Position numbers and translations under genes: made by a program. A DNA stretch of 64,000 bases, from the NCBI GenBank assembly GCA_021014325.1, contig CM037464.1, forward strand, positions 3,007,127 through 3,071,126, read 5' to 3'. Numbering within the stretch: the first letter of the stretch is position 1; the number at the start of each line of letters is the position of its first letter. Positions 21,811 through 33,228 of the stretch are shown piece after piece. The DNA is from Plazaster borealis (taxonomy: Eukaryota; Echinodermata; Asteroidea; Forcipulatida; Labidiasteridae). Below the pieces are notes generated by a model. The model was not told the origin of the DNA, searched no databases, and saw nothing but the letters and a program-made list of their open reading frames with translations.

Positions 21811-22157
21811 ATTAAAGTTATTGTACACTTTTGGTAACAGCTCAAAATCAGTGTCCACATTTTGTGTGATTCAAGATATGCATGAACAAACAAACCTGTG
21901 AAAGTTTGAGCTCAATTGGTCATCGAGATCATGAGAAAATAATGAAAAGAGACCTTTTGTGTTTTCTGTTTTTTCAAAATATCGCGCGTGATAAAAACTA
22001 TTGTTTTACTCATTTCTCAGAAACGATAGCATTTTAGGCAGATATATTTTAAGGAACCCTTTCTAACATTACTTACTTTAAATCATGTAAGTTTCGTGTG
22101 AATCTGTGAACATTTGTGGTTTTCGATCTTACCAATAGTGTACAGGGCCTTTAAAGG
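21811..22157 (-). mobile_element. Diverged A-family relative
   Basis: Runs from ATTAAAGTTATTGTACACTT to AGTGTACAGGGCCTTTAAAGG. It keeps TGAGCTCAATTGGTCATCGA and AACCTGTGAAAG in the order of A copies read backwards, but the centre is different (TCGCGCGTGATAAAAACTAT) and the A palindrome is absent. This looks like an older subfamily. Confidence 0.65.
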
Positions 22158-22189
22158 TGTAGTTGGCGAGGTCTGAGGAGATGCATGGG

Positions 22190-22345
22190 TGGGGTAGTAA
22201 TGAGCATTTGAGGCAGTGATCTATGATGTCATCTGCTTCTTTGCACTCACAGATGATAGGGTCGGTCTAACCCCATCCAGCTAATGCAGCTTTGGATCTA
22301 CCAGTTTTGTCCTCAGGCGATTGTGAATGCTGAAATTGGAAAACT
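22190..22345 (-). pseudogene. Decayed non-LTR retrotransposon C-terminus
   Basis: On the minus strand the frames read HNRLRTKL, then (after a frameshift) AGWG-stop-TDPIICECKEADD, then IIDHCLKC. The order NRLRT...WG...CxC...DH...C is the usual C-terminal zinc-knuckle end of LINE reverse transcriptase ORFs. It carries at least one stop and one frameshift and is short. The clade is not determined. Confidence 0.55.
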
Positions 22346-22819
22346 TTATTGTGTAGCTTGGATCATGCTGTACATTACAAAGATACTCTGGGATGATGGT
22401 GTTTGTGTTCCTCGATTCTCCAGAGTCAGTGCCCTAGGGAAGAGGAACTTCTCCAGGAGTCGAGTTAATGCAATTTTACACTGAACTGCAATTGAGAACT
22501 TCCAAACTCTACACAGTAACCCAGATATGACCTGGGTACTGCCGGGCACCCCCGACATGAAATCTGAAATTGTCTACATGGTGTGGGTTCGATTACTGAG
22601 AAAACAGGCGGTTACTGTTACACACAAACAAACGTTTTTCGGGTGAAATTGAGGACATTAGGGGTTTCCCTTTGAAATATGTTATCATAACAGGAGGCAA
22701 TTTGTAAATGACACGTATATCTGTATACTGTGAAAACATGTTTTTATTTTGTAGCTTGAGGGTAGTTTTTGTGTGTTATCCACACCAGTGCATGAGAGTT
22801 TCAAGTGAAAAGAAATACA

Positions 22820-22900
22820 CAGGGGACTCGGGTGAGATTTGAACCCACATCCACATTTGATACGCTCCAGGGCATACGCATTGTGAAGTTACTTATGAGA
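22820..22900 (-). repeat. tRNA-like B-box fragment
   Basis: GGGACTCGGGTGAGATTTGA then ACCCACATCC, read in reverse, resembles the T-arm/B-box side of a tRNA-derived SINE. The rest of a tRNA fold is not visible. Confidence 0.35.
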
Positions 22901-23084
22901 AACAAAGTACAGTTGACTCTTGTATAACAAGATCGCTTTGTATTATAACGTTGTTTATAAGAGGACAGCGATAACAAAGAAAGACAAAGTAGAAATGAGA
23001 TTCTGGACTTCAGAATGTACTCTTTATAACTTAGGCAGAACCTCTTTATAACAGTGCAAAACCAAGGTGAAAGTTTCATGGGTT

Positions 23085-23220
23085 GATTGTTCTTTATGTA
23101 TTAAATGGGTGTTGTCTTGTTCACTGCCTGCTGATGTAATCATTAATACTGATTATGCCTTTACGAAAAAAGGTACCAGACTAGTTTTCTCTCCAGCCTC
23201 TCTTTGGTTGTGCTGTACCA
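23085..23220 (+). repeat. Family V repeat
   Basis: AATACTGATTATGCC, AGGTACCAGACTAGTTTTCT and CAGCCTCTCTTTGGTTGTG match the family at 21470 and 60866. Confidence 0.55.
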
Positions 23221-23254
23221 CTTAGGTTTATGTCTTAGCATAGATCCATGCATA

Positions 23255-23445
23255 GTGTTAACCAGAGGGGTGTCTGGGTGTCTTTTGGACACCATTTTTT
23301 AAATTTGGACACCATTTTTAAAATTTGGACACTCTGTTTTATCTGTATTTACATGGAAATGTATTGTAAGTGAACAATTTGGACACCCAGTTTTTAAATT
23401 TCCAGCAAATTTGGACACCCTTTTACCAAATCCTGGCTAAAACCT
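23255..23445 (+). repeat. GGACACC repeat, copy 1
   Basis: GTTAACCAGAGGGGTGTCTG, TCTTTTGGACACC, AATGTATTGTAAGTGAACAA and GGACACCCAGTTTTTAAATT, ending ACCAAATCCTGGCTAAAAC. It matches 32605-32782 closely. Confidence 0.8.
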
Positions 23446-25023
23446 TTGATCCATGGCAGTTGGACGTACACGTACTTTTGCCAGCGTTACAACGATAGAA
23501 TGTGTACCATGGAGGTAACCATTAGAGGTGAGGTGGTAACGTGCATGTACCAATGGCATCTGTATCTTGCATTGTAACCACCCATGCATAGCAATACTGA
23601 TTGTAAAGTTAAGTTCATGTTCCCTGAATGGAGGTATCTAATAATCTAATGTAGTTGGTGTGAATATGAAGTCTAGCATACATAACCCAGTGGTGCTGGT
23701 ATTTTGTCAGGGTCAAGAACAAGTCATTATTAGCCCCAATCTGTGCCACACATGTATAAAGCATCATTGTTTTGACTACCTGGACCCAATTTGCTGGAGA
23801 TGGCTTTCGACCTTGGCCTTTCTACCGTGTTATGGATAGTACTGTGCGAGGTGTTCGAGGCACACAAACCCGAGTTGTATGTATTTTATGGTGAGGCGAA
23901 GTGCAAGTTGTTGAAGTGGCACACCAGCTTGGAGGAATGGTTCCTATTGAAAAACATGTGGGATTTCAAAACGAATGTCCAGGGTTAACAGGAATTCCGG
24001 ATCAAATTCGCTGCTGTTATAATTGAAAACTTTCAGGTCGAGTTTGAGTATTTAATTTCAATGAGTCAGTTCGGAGAGTTTACAGAAGGGTAGGCCTAAA
24101 GGGTTGTATAGCATTAGGAGCTTAAATTAGTATTTTTGTTTGTTTGTTTGTTTGTTTATTAGACAATCTCCACAGAATTCTTTAAAATACAACAAGTGGA
24201 CAAAAACAGATATCAAATACAAGAAGGGAAAAGATATTTGAATCTGAGGAATTGTTGAGGATGACACAAAAAAGCTAAACAAGCTTATTTCCATTGTGAT
24301 GAGGAGTTACGAGTATGAGTGTGTAAGAAAAAGAAAACGACACTCAATTGGGAGTGTCTACCGATGGACACCGAGATCTTTAGCCGCAGGGATCTGGGTT
24401 GAGTGACAGACAAAGGACATCCTCAGCTCGCTTCTTTTTTAGAATCTCGCCAAGTCTTCTTCTGATTGTGTCCACGCTTGTTAGATGTTGTGTTTCAGCC
24501 AGATCTTAACACAGTCTTTGGCACTTTCGTTGAATTCATTAAGGTCTCCGATGGGGACGTTGCTAAAAGAAAACCTAAGTCCAAACAATGTGAGATTGCA
24601 GAGAAGTGCTCGATTTACCGGGTCAACAAACATGCGTGTGTTTAAAGTTAGCTTGAGTGTTTGAGTGTGAAAATGCAAAGAGTACCTCAAACATTGTGAA
24701 TAGAGTGACCAGTCAGTTTTCGAGTCACCATTTAGAGCACTGCACAGGGGCTCTCCGGTTCAATTTAACGCAGAGCTACCTGGAGAGTCAAGGAATGTTG
24801 GAAACAAAATCTTTCCCACTAGGAGGATAGTTTCAGTTTAGGTTTTACACGACAGTAGGAACGAGCAATTTTAGTGGTGGTGTCATCGGAGGATTCCTGC
24901 AGGCGTTGTGACACCAGAGATACCCTCAGGGGTCAGGACGTCAATGGATTAGATTAGGAACAGTCGTTACCCGCAATGCAATATTACGTTTCTCATTACT
25001 GTATGCAGCTGTGCACGTGAACT
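23446..25023. other. Non-coding, with two unassigned coding-like patches
   Basis: A 65-codon + frame (23791-23988) and a minus-strand peptide-like patch (24380-24505, next to the 69-codon frame at 24481) show plausible amino-acid content but no family I recognise. A TTTG microsatellite lies at 24134-24158. The rest is featureless. Confidence 0.35.
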
Positions 25024-25200
25024 GGGCCCAATTTCGTAGAGGCTGCTTAAGCACATGAAGTAGCTAAGCACAACAAAACTATGCTTACCAGAATGCGGTT
25101 ACCAGCTAAAATACCATGTCACATGTACAATCTGTGACTGGTATCCTGCTTATTTTTGCTTAGCAGAGTTCAATTTTCTTTTGCTTATGGGCTTTGAGTA
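25024..25200 (+). repeat. Family D repeat, copy 2
   Basis: GGGCCCAATTTCGTAGAGGC, AGTAGCTAAGCACAACAAAA, ACCAGCTAAAATACCATGTC and GACTGGTATCCTGCTTATTT follow the family order. The right end is eroded. Confidence 0.85.
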
Positions 25201-25204
25201 AAAA

Positions 25205-26516
25205 TGTGTCTATTAAGAATATAATAATCAAGCTGATGCTCTAATGGACAACCTCTTTTTTTTTACTACTCTAAGAAAAGTAATTGCAATTTCCCCTCAA
25301 GATTGAAATACCTTCTACCTGTGATCCTGAACTTCCTGAAATGTATACATAACAACAATGCAGTGTGAACAGGAAAGAAGGTACAGAAAATACCAGTTGG
25401 GGGTCAGGTGGGTAGCTGCCCTCTGTACTACCTTTGAAATGTCAAAATATTCTCAATGGACCTTCCAATTAAACTTCAGTTCACTTTTCTTTGTGTATGC
25501 ACAGGTGTCATAGTCTCACCCTATAAACCTGTCAGTATAACCCCCCCTAAACTAAAGAACCAAGCACAACAACAAAATAACATTATCTCTTCTGTGTATA
25601 CATACAAGCTCTTCACAGCTTAAAAGGTGTGACAATTATCTTCTTTATCAATGGGTGATTGTTTGTGAACAATCACTGGGGTACAATTAAGATTGATCTG
25701 ACATAGGGTCCTATAATTGATGGGTTTAGATGTCAGGGGGTTCAGGTGTAAAGGTTTCCAGGAGTTCTTTGAAATACCTGAACGTACATGGTAGTATATT
25801 TGTGTTTACATCAGCGCTGGCTGAACATAGATTCATGGATGTCAATCTATCATTCTAGTTTACGACACTGCACTTAGGGAAGTACGTAATTCATTTGGAT
25901 TCGTGTGAAAGAGAAATTGTATACACAGTGAGCAAAATGTTCTTGTCAGGATCGGGAACGCATGCACTCCCATAAAACAATGTTTGATATAATGTTCATT
26001 CAAATCCTCCCACTTTCAGATTAACGTAGTGGCGGATAACACTGGCACAGGGTATGTGAGTTTGAATTAAAGAGGGGCTCCATGGTCAAATTGAATTTTG
26101 TGATCCACTCATTTTCCAGTAGGGGGAGCCCTAATGAAATCACAAGTCTCCAATCTCACATGAAAATGATGTAAAATGCCAGTTTATTTGATACTCTTTC
26201 AGAGTGAAATTTGAAACATGACATCATCGGACATAAAAAACAAATGGGTCTGCACCATTCAAAAGGTCAAAGTCAATGCAGTTTTGATTGAATATTTAGC
26301 AAAATCAGGAATAAACTTAAAATTCTCTTTCCAAAAATGAACAGACCACTATTTCAAATGTGACATGATCTTTGAGTGTGTGAATGTCATTTACCTAAAC
26401 AAAACTGGTTTGATCGCTACCATTAATCAGAAAGATTCATTGATGACCATTGACAATACATGATTAAAATGTGTGCTACTGTAACTTCCTAGGGGCAAGT
26501 AAAACGCACAGGCTAC
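25205..26516. other. Non-coding, no feature recognised
   Basis: AT-rich sequence without repeats matched elsewhere in the window and without exon-like frames. Confidence 0.45.
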
Positions 26517-26890
26517 TTAAAGGTATCATACACATTTGGTAATGACTCAAAACAAATATTAGCATAAAAACTTACTTGGTAACAAGCAACGGAGAGCTGT
26601 TGATAGTATAAAACATTGTAGGAATCGACTCCCTCTGAAGTAACATAGTTTTTGAGAAAGAGGTAATTTCTCACTGAAGTAATAAAAACTTCTTGCAAGA
26701 AGTTTTTATTCCTATCTGAAAGCACACAAATTTGTACAACAAGGGTGTTTTTTCTTTCATCATTTTCTTGCAACTTCGATGACCAATTGAGCCCAAATTT
26801 TCACAGGTTTGTTATTTTATGCAAATGTTGGGATACACCAAGTGAGAACACTGGTCTTTGACAATTTCCAAACGTGTTCAGTGCCTTTAA
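26517..26890 (+). mobile_element. Family A palindromic MITE, copy 2
   Basis: TTAAAGGTATCATACACATT to GTTCAGTGCCTTTAA. The perfect palindrome around CTTCTTGCAAGAAG is kept. More than nine in ten bases match copy 1 by eye. Confidence 0.92.
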
Positions 26891-27338
26891 GCACAAGGCC
26901 TGAAATTATACATCATCAGTGCCTTGTGACTGCCCGTTATGTCTGCAGTTTGGTGATTTTTCTCCTCAGCTGAGAAAGCATGGAGGTATGGATAAAGCAA
27001 CGCCTTCAATAAACATCCGGACCCATCTTCACCTTCAGATGATTTGTGTTCCCAGGGAGTACCGAGGCACAAAAAAATGTTGCCATTATCTATGACGCGT
27101 TGCTGTAATGATAATAATTGAATGTTATTTGTTTAAATATGAATGGTCACGGTATGCTGCGGTGTATTTATTTAACCAGGTGTTGACTGGTATGCTAGCT
27201 GGTCTTCTCGGTGGATGGTGATGAAAATATGTCTGATGATAAGTTAGATTTTCATTAGGATTAATGAGTCACGCTGAGTGATGGTATGATATAAGAAGAA
27301 CCAGGGTTAAGAACATATAACAAAATACCATACCAAGG

Positions 27339-27625
27339 CTCGAAATTAACTCTGTACCCCAGGCCCGAGGCCAGTGATTTTTAGCATCAGGCCGGTAAAA
27401 TCACAACTGGACAAGTCCAGTGGCCTTGTGTTTTTTTCAGACTTTGAGTCTGACAAATATCTTCAATTTTGTGGAGTATGGAAGTATACTACCCATTAAA
27501 CAAATGAGATCAATATTCCCGTACTGCTTTTTCAACTAAAAACAGTTTATTATACTAAGTAGAGATTTTTTTTTCTCTTTTTGATTCTGGTTCAAGAATT
27601 TCTGGTCCATTAAATATTTTGAGCT
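27339..27625 (-). repeat. Family H fragment
   Basis: AAGGCTCGAAATTAACTCTG, CAGGCCCGAGGCCAGTG, ACTTTGAGTCTGACAAATAT and a GGTCCATTAAATATTTTGAG end. This is the family at 10049 in reverse, and it lacks the terminal CAGGG. Confidence 0.6.
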
Positions 27626-28205
27626 AAAATATAAATAAAATAGAAACACATTCTTTTGCTGTCATACATCTTTGCTTAAAGGATTGTAGGGCTTTGAAAG
27701 TGACATTAAATAATGATGATGTTAAGGCTGTATGGGGAGTCTTTGGTTAAGGGGGGAGGGGGGGGGCTTGATTTGTCTGAAATGTTACCCAGATTACATA
27801 AGTACCAATTTCTAATACCGGGTAAAAAGTACTTTTTGCTGTCTCTCTCAAATTGTTCTTCTTACTGTGCCCAAATTTTCATCACTGTTTCGCCAAAAAT
27901 TGGAAGGGCAGTTGCTCCCCCCTGCCCCCCAGCCATCCCCCTGGGTTGTTCGCCTATGAATGATGTAAACAGCCATGAAATTCCATTTTGATTTACACTA
28001 TGGACTATCGTCTCATGAAAAGATTATTTGTAGACAACCAACCAATACTTCAACCAATACGTCACCAACCTGTACTTTGTGCTATTCTGTGAAGTTGTAA
28101 ACAAATTAAGCCCAAAAATAGAAATATTAGGCATAGAAAGTGAGAGTTTTACCCATTAGGCCTATGCCATTCCTTGGAAATAGCTTCCATGGTCATGCAG
28201 AGCCG

Positions 28206-28545
28206 AGGGCTCAATTTCATAGAGCTGCTTAAGCAGAAAATATTGCTTAACAATTTCCTGCTCAGCAGAAATGAGCAGGATACCAGTCACAAATTCTACA
28301 TGTGACATGGTATTTTGGCTGGTTAACCTTAGTCTGGTAAGCATAATTTTGTTGTGCTTAGCTAATTTTTGTGCTTAAGCAACTCTATGAAGTTGGGCCC
28401 AGGTCTATAGAGCTATCAAGTAGAAAATATTGCCAATTATCTCCAACTTTAATGGAGAATAAAATGTGAGAGTTAAGATCAATGTCTATATATTTGATTG
28501 TTAAGCAGAATCTTGCTAAGCAGAATATTTAGTTGCTAAGCAGGA
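28206..28545 (+). repeat. Family D repeat, copy 3, with a second partial unit
   Basis: The first unit runs from AGGGCTCAATTTCATAGAGC to CTATGAAGTTGGGCCC (28401). A partial repeat follows, with CTATAGAGCTATCAAGTAG, TTAAGCAGAATCTTGCTAAG and repeated GCTAAGCAG. Confidence 0.75.
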
Positions 28546-28926
28546 ACAGCTAACAGAAGAGAATACCAAGTTGTTTGAAATGAATAGCAAGAAACTACAT
28601 TTTAAATGATCACCGATAAGTCAAGTTTCAAAACGGACGATTAGTTTACCTTGTTTATTCAAACTGTTAAAAGCTTAGTCAAACTGTAAATCAGGTAAAA
28701 TGGAAGCCTGAAATCTTTACCCCCAAGTTCACTTTTAAATAAATAATAACGAGGCAAACACTTTTTGACATCCTTCAACCAGGGTTTTAACACTTTTCCT
28801 CCCTTAAAGGGACACCAAGCAAATGACAGTGACCTCAAAACCAAATGGATTACCTTCTCAACGGATTACTAAATTCCATACCCCTTTTGAAGTTTTTTAT
28901 TTGACTGTACAATTCACTAAAGAACA

Positions 28927-29442
28927 TTAGGCCGAGTAAAAAACAAAGATGTTTGGCGTCCCCGCCTGCCTCCTTTTTTTTGGCCGCTGTCTCCTTTTTT
29001 TTTACTATTTACTTTTTTATAAAAATAAAAAAAGGGGCGGGGGAAAGAGGAAAATTTGACTGAAATGATACAAATCATTTGTTTTGTCATACATTGCATC
29101 AGTACACTAAAATAGCACAAAATCTGTGAATAAATATACCTTGGCCAGCCATATTTAGCATGGCGGCCATCTTGGAAAAAACAGCAAAGCATTGGAAAAA
29201 TAGTTAAAAATTAGCGCCCTGTCTCCTCCGCTTTTTGAAAAAGTCCGGACATGTTCAATTTCTTGTTCAACATGTTTCTTTTATGTATTGTGTGTTTGAA
29301 CAGTAGAAAAAACAATGGATATTTGAAATTAAAAAAAAATGGCGGCCATCTTGAAATTAAAAAATCCCATAAAAAGCCCCTCCTCCTTCCTTTTTTCTAG
29401 AAACCCGGACGCTAAACATATTTCTTTTTTTACTCGGCCTTA
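28927..29442. mobile_element. Family E element, copy 3 (longest)
   Basis: The left end is TTAGGCCGAGTAAAAAAC then GATGTTTGGCGTCCCC. The right end is GGACGCTAAACATA...TTTTTACTCGGCCTTA. TTA lies at both borders. Two CAT or GGC-flanked GGCGGCCATCTTG motifs occur near 29160 and 29341. Its interior is about 160 bases longer than in copy 1. Confidence 0.8.
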
Positions 29443-29786
29443 TCGGAAAGCAAAACGTGAGTTGTTTCCTTTTAGGTATCCTTTAGGGTTCATGTTCAGA
29501 AGCTCTAAAGTCAGCTCCAGAATCTGCACCACCTAGAGTGATGGAATTTATCTGGCGTGAGCCCTAAACAAAATGTGCTGTCACTCATTCGTCACGATTT
29601 TTGTCAGGAGGGCAGCTATATTTACGGGAACAAAATCTAAGTTGGTGTCAATTATGGGTCAGGTTTTTATCCCCTTGATTTTACTTAACACCGTGTCGTT
29701 TCTGACAAGTTTGTTTTGACTTGTGGTGGAATCAGATTGTGCAGGTTCGTCTCATACGCTGGAAAGCTCATGCCTGTAAATGTGCT

Positions 29787-29983
29787 GGGCCTTATTTCAT
29801 AGAGCTGCTTAAGCGAAAAATAATTACTTAAACATTTTCTGCTAAGCAAAAATAAGCAGGATACCAGTCACAGTTTCTTCATGTGAAATGGTATTTTGGC
29901 TGGTGACCTTATTCTCGTAAGCATAATTTTGTTGTGTTTAGCTGCTGTTTTTGCTTATAAGCAGCTCTATATGAAATTGGGCC
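29787..29983 (+). repeat. Family D repeat, copy 4
   Basis: GGGCCTTATTTCATAGAGC to CTATATGAAATTGGGCC. Both ends are preserved as inverted repeats, with GGATACCAGTCACAG and GGTATTTTGGCTGGTGACC inside. Confidence 0.85.
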
Positions 29984-29989
29984 GTGGTG

Positions 29990-30956
29990 AGAACTCAATT
30001 GCTTCTTCTACTGAACTCTTGGTTGAACTTTTTGTTTTAATTTGAGAAATTTGAGAAATTGAAAAAAACTAGAAAATACTGATCAAACCCCTCATTGTTA
30101 CACAAAACTACCACAACTCATTAGGAAAATTGTAGATAAATTTGCAAATCTTAGTTTCTAAACTAAGTGTATATGTTATAGATATCAAGCAAACTGCTGA
30201 GTACATTTTGAAGTTGGAGGAATAGAAGCAATGATCACCATCTCTTAAAGATGTGATTGTTATGATCTTAAGAAGGAAGGAGGGTACTGCAAACCTAAGT
30301 TTGTAGATTTCAGATTGTTAAAAGTATCCAGACTTCAGTTGAGGTTAGAGTGACGTGACACACACCTCCCCAAAACAAAATTAACAGACAGATGAACAAA
30401 CCATCAAACTGACAAATGGTTGATTCCGTGCACATGACAGCCACACAACTGCCAATCACACAAAGTTAGAGGCTGAAAGAATCTTTGCAGGGTATAGAAT
30501 TAACACGCAGGTCTGTTTATTATTTTTAATAAAACTCTAAAAATTCCTTGTGTGCCTCCAGTTATGCCTATATATGTTTGTGCTCATGAAATCAAAAATG
30601 GGTTTACTCTAAATACCAAATCAAATCACTGGAAAAAAGTGCATTCTTTGACCTTTATCTTGCTGTCACTATTATTGTCACGTTCCTGGTGTTCAGTAGC
30701 AAAAGTGATTGCTGATAACCATTGTACCAAAAGGGGATCGGTCTATTTTGCCATCCCAGCCATGTTTAAGTTGGTCTTCAATCTTCTGTCTTCAGTCTTC
30801 AAAAGAATGAGCCCTATGCTGCACTTTACGAACTGGGATGTGGTATAGTGCAGCGTCACAGCCAAAAGGTGCAAGCGAAGAAGAAAAGTGAAGAGCGAAA
30901 AGCATAAAGTTTGGCAAGATCCAAAGAAAAACTGGTTAGGTCATGATTAATGGTTT
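29990..30956. other. Non-coding, no gene recognised
   Basis: AT-rich sequence. The stretch 30645-30700 (GACCTTTATCTTGCTGTCAC) is a V-family scrap. The 98-codon frame at 30552 spans this scrap and has no domain. Confidence 0.4.
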
Positions 30957-31086
30957 TGGCTGAGACTACAGCTACGGCTACGAATGTTGCTAAGGTTGTT
31001 ACTAAGGACTTCCAATACTTCAACACATGATGACACGGAAATGTATTCATAGCCGTAGCTGTAGCCGCTAATACGGACACGGCCTT
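30957..31086 (-). mobile_element. Family C hairpin MITE, copy 4
   Basis: ACTACAGCTACGGCTACGAA to AGCCGTAGCTGTAGCCGC then TAATACGGACACGGCC. The internal order (TTGCTAAGGTTGTTACTAAG before CACATGATGAC) is reversed relative to copies 1-3. Confidence 0.88.
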
Positions 31087-31134
31087 ATAGACTATTAGCA
31101 TAGTGTGGCTACATATTAGTCAGGTTCCCTTGTA

Positions 31135-31400
31135 ACACATTGACCATGAAAGTTCATATTCTCACTCCATATGAAGGGACCAGACTGTGTTTTTTCCTTT
31201 GAGCCTCAATTGGTTACATTGGTTGTGAGGCTGTAGCCAAATTGGCGGCTACAGCTACAACTGTTGCTAAAGAGTGGACGTACTCTACTTTACGCACGAT
31301 GACGGGGAAATCTAGCCGTAGCGGTAGTTATGACTGCCAATGTGGACACGGCCTGTGAGTGCAGATTTTACACAGTAAGCAGAGCCATGAAATTCGGTCC
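31135..31400 (-). mobile_element. Family C hairpin MITE, copy 5 (31228-31353), inside a V repeat
   Basis: C runs from GGCTGTAGCCAAATTGGCGG to CTGCCAATGTGGACACGGCC. TGTGA occurs immediately on both sides (31223-31227 and 31354-31358). The left flank, AAGGGACCAGACTGTGTTTT then CAATTGGTTACATTGG, is a V-family repeat. The right flank ends in a D-family scrap, AGTAAGCAGAGCCATGAAAT. Confidence 0.75.
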
Positions 31401-32604
31401 TGGTCTTACTCCTCTTAGAATACTTTATTAAGATATAAACTCAATGAGTGTCTTAAATTTCCAACTTCAGTGGTGAGTCATGCAAAGGGACCTGTGGTGA
31501 CCCTTGGGTCTATTTAATGTCAGTATCTACTGTCGGTCCCTAACTTCAGTTACTTGTAGGTCAATATAATCCTGTGCTGACACATTTACCTAAAATGAAT
31601 CCCTCAGAAAACCACGTCTCTGCCAAGTTTTGCTCTGTCGAAAAATCGTCATCAAAATGTCTGCACACAGTCAAATTCCAATGTTACTGCCAAAGCATGT
31701 GTCAAGGCCACGGGGGTACACCTGCAATGACTGCTCGTATTTTTGTTTGGTATAAATCCAATTTTGTTTCTACCTCTTACATTGTAAGAATTATGGCTGG
31801 ACAAAATTAGCTTAGGATTCTGACAGCGGAGAATAATTTCCGTTTCACCCTAATCACCTATGGACACCATATCCTTCTGATTGATCGCTTTAAACTCAAA
31901 CTAATCTCAGTCTGGAGCCCCCACATTCTGGAATTTGTTATTTTCCTTTCAACCATTCAAGGGATAGGGACACAATTTGTAAAGGCTGGTCCCCACCTTT
32001 GAAAATTCTTTTGAAATGTTATCCCGAATCTTTATAAAGAAATTGTAAATTCTTTTCTTTACCTTTGACATAAGTTTTAAAAGTTGTTTGAAACCTTTTA
32101 ATAAAACAGTTAACAGCTTTACTCTATCTTTTTAAACAAGTTGTTTAAAATACTTTTTTTTTTTTACCGTTATGGCTTTCATTTTTGTCTCTCTTTGTGC
32201 AAGTTCTGAATGTTATCCCATACCTTTGGGAAAATTCTGAAGGTTTTTCCCTTAACCTTGAGGCGAATTCTGTTCAAGGTTTTTTTTGTTTCCCTTCGAA
32301 CCTGACAGAAACGTGACTGGCTGCTGCATATCACTCAGAGGTGTGAATGCAACAAACACTTGGTGATTAGACTCTGGGTGAAAAAAAAAAAATGTTTTCA
32401 TTGCAGACTTAAAACATGTTATCAATCATTGTCAGGGTTGCCCTTAACTTTTTTTTCAACTGACGAATGTTTCTATTGGCTGTTGAATTCCTACATTCCA
32501 CGTAACAAGTTTTCCCATTGGCTGATTTTGCTGTATAGCTAGCTGCTGGTACTCGACTCTCTCAATTCACTGTGTGTTGTGTAGCTAGCTAGCTAGCTGT
32601 ATGC
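31401..32604. other. Non-coding, no gene recognised
   Basis: AT-rich sequence. A short G-family scrap (AGGGTTGCCCTTAACTTTTT) is at 32434, and a TAGC microsatellite at 32580-32600. Frames at 31574 and 32360 have no domain. Confidence 0.4.
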
Positions 32605-32782
32605 GTAGTGTTAGCCAGAGGGGTGTCTGGTGTCTTTTGGACACCCTGTTTTAAATTTAGACTCCCTGTTTTATCTGTCATTTATAGGTAAATGTATTGT
32701 AAGTAAACAATTCGGACACCCAGTTTTTAAATTTTCAGCAAATTTGGACACCCTTTTAGTTAACCAAATCCTGGCTAAACCT
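32605..32782 (+). repeat. GGACACC repeat, copy 2
   Basis: GTGTTAGCCAGAGGGGTGTC, TCTTTTGGACACCCTG, AATGTATTGTAAGTAAACAA, then GGACACCCAGTTTTTAAATT and AACCAAATCCTGGCTAAAC. It is a close copy of 23255-23445. Overlapping frames are shadows. Confidence 0.8.
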
Positions 32783-32989
32783 TGGCTGTATGTCTGTGTG
32801 CACTGCCTCGAACCGTGGGGGAAACTTAAATATTCCGTCAGCGCGGTGAAACTTGGGTATTGCTTGTGATTTATTATTTTTAAAAGGGTAGCCTCCCCAA
32901 ATAAAAAAATAAAATAAAACAAATAAAAAATCAGAGGTCTGTAATACCGATGTGGATGTCTTTGAATGGCCTGCCTGACCATTATTGGC

Positions 32990-33228
32990 AAGGTGTTTCA
33001 GGCTGGTCAGCCGCTGTTCCAACTGGCATTTGGCCAGCAGACCACCGCTGATCAAAGAGGAGACAAATGAAAGCATAAGGTTGAAGCTAAAGGCTCTTCC
33101 CTATATAAAGTTCAACTACACTCATCTTTTATAAGCAGGCCTGGTGCTTCCTTCTTGAAAGGGCAAGAGCACCAAGGCATTTTCTCCTTGGTAAAGGGCA
33201 CCTTCATGAATTGACAAATTTTACAAAA
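32990..33228. repeat. G-family and P-family scraps
   Basis: 32997-33055 has CAACTGGCATTTGGCCAGCA then GACCACCGCTG from family G. 33138-33225 has GGCCTGGTGCTTCCTTCTTG, AAAGGGCAAGAGCACCAAGG and AAAGGGCACCTTCATG, a reversed family P copy. Confidence 0.6.

Noticed and set aside
23791..23988. 65-codon + frame as a host exon
   Set aside because: There is no recognisable family, no acceptor/donor pair in the right phase and no similarity to peroxidasin N-terminal regions.
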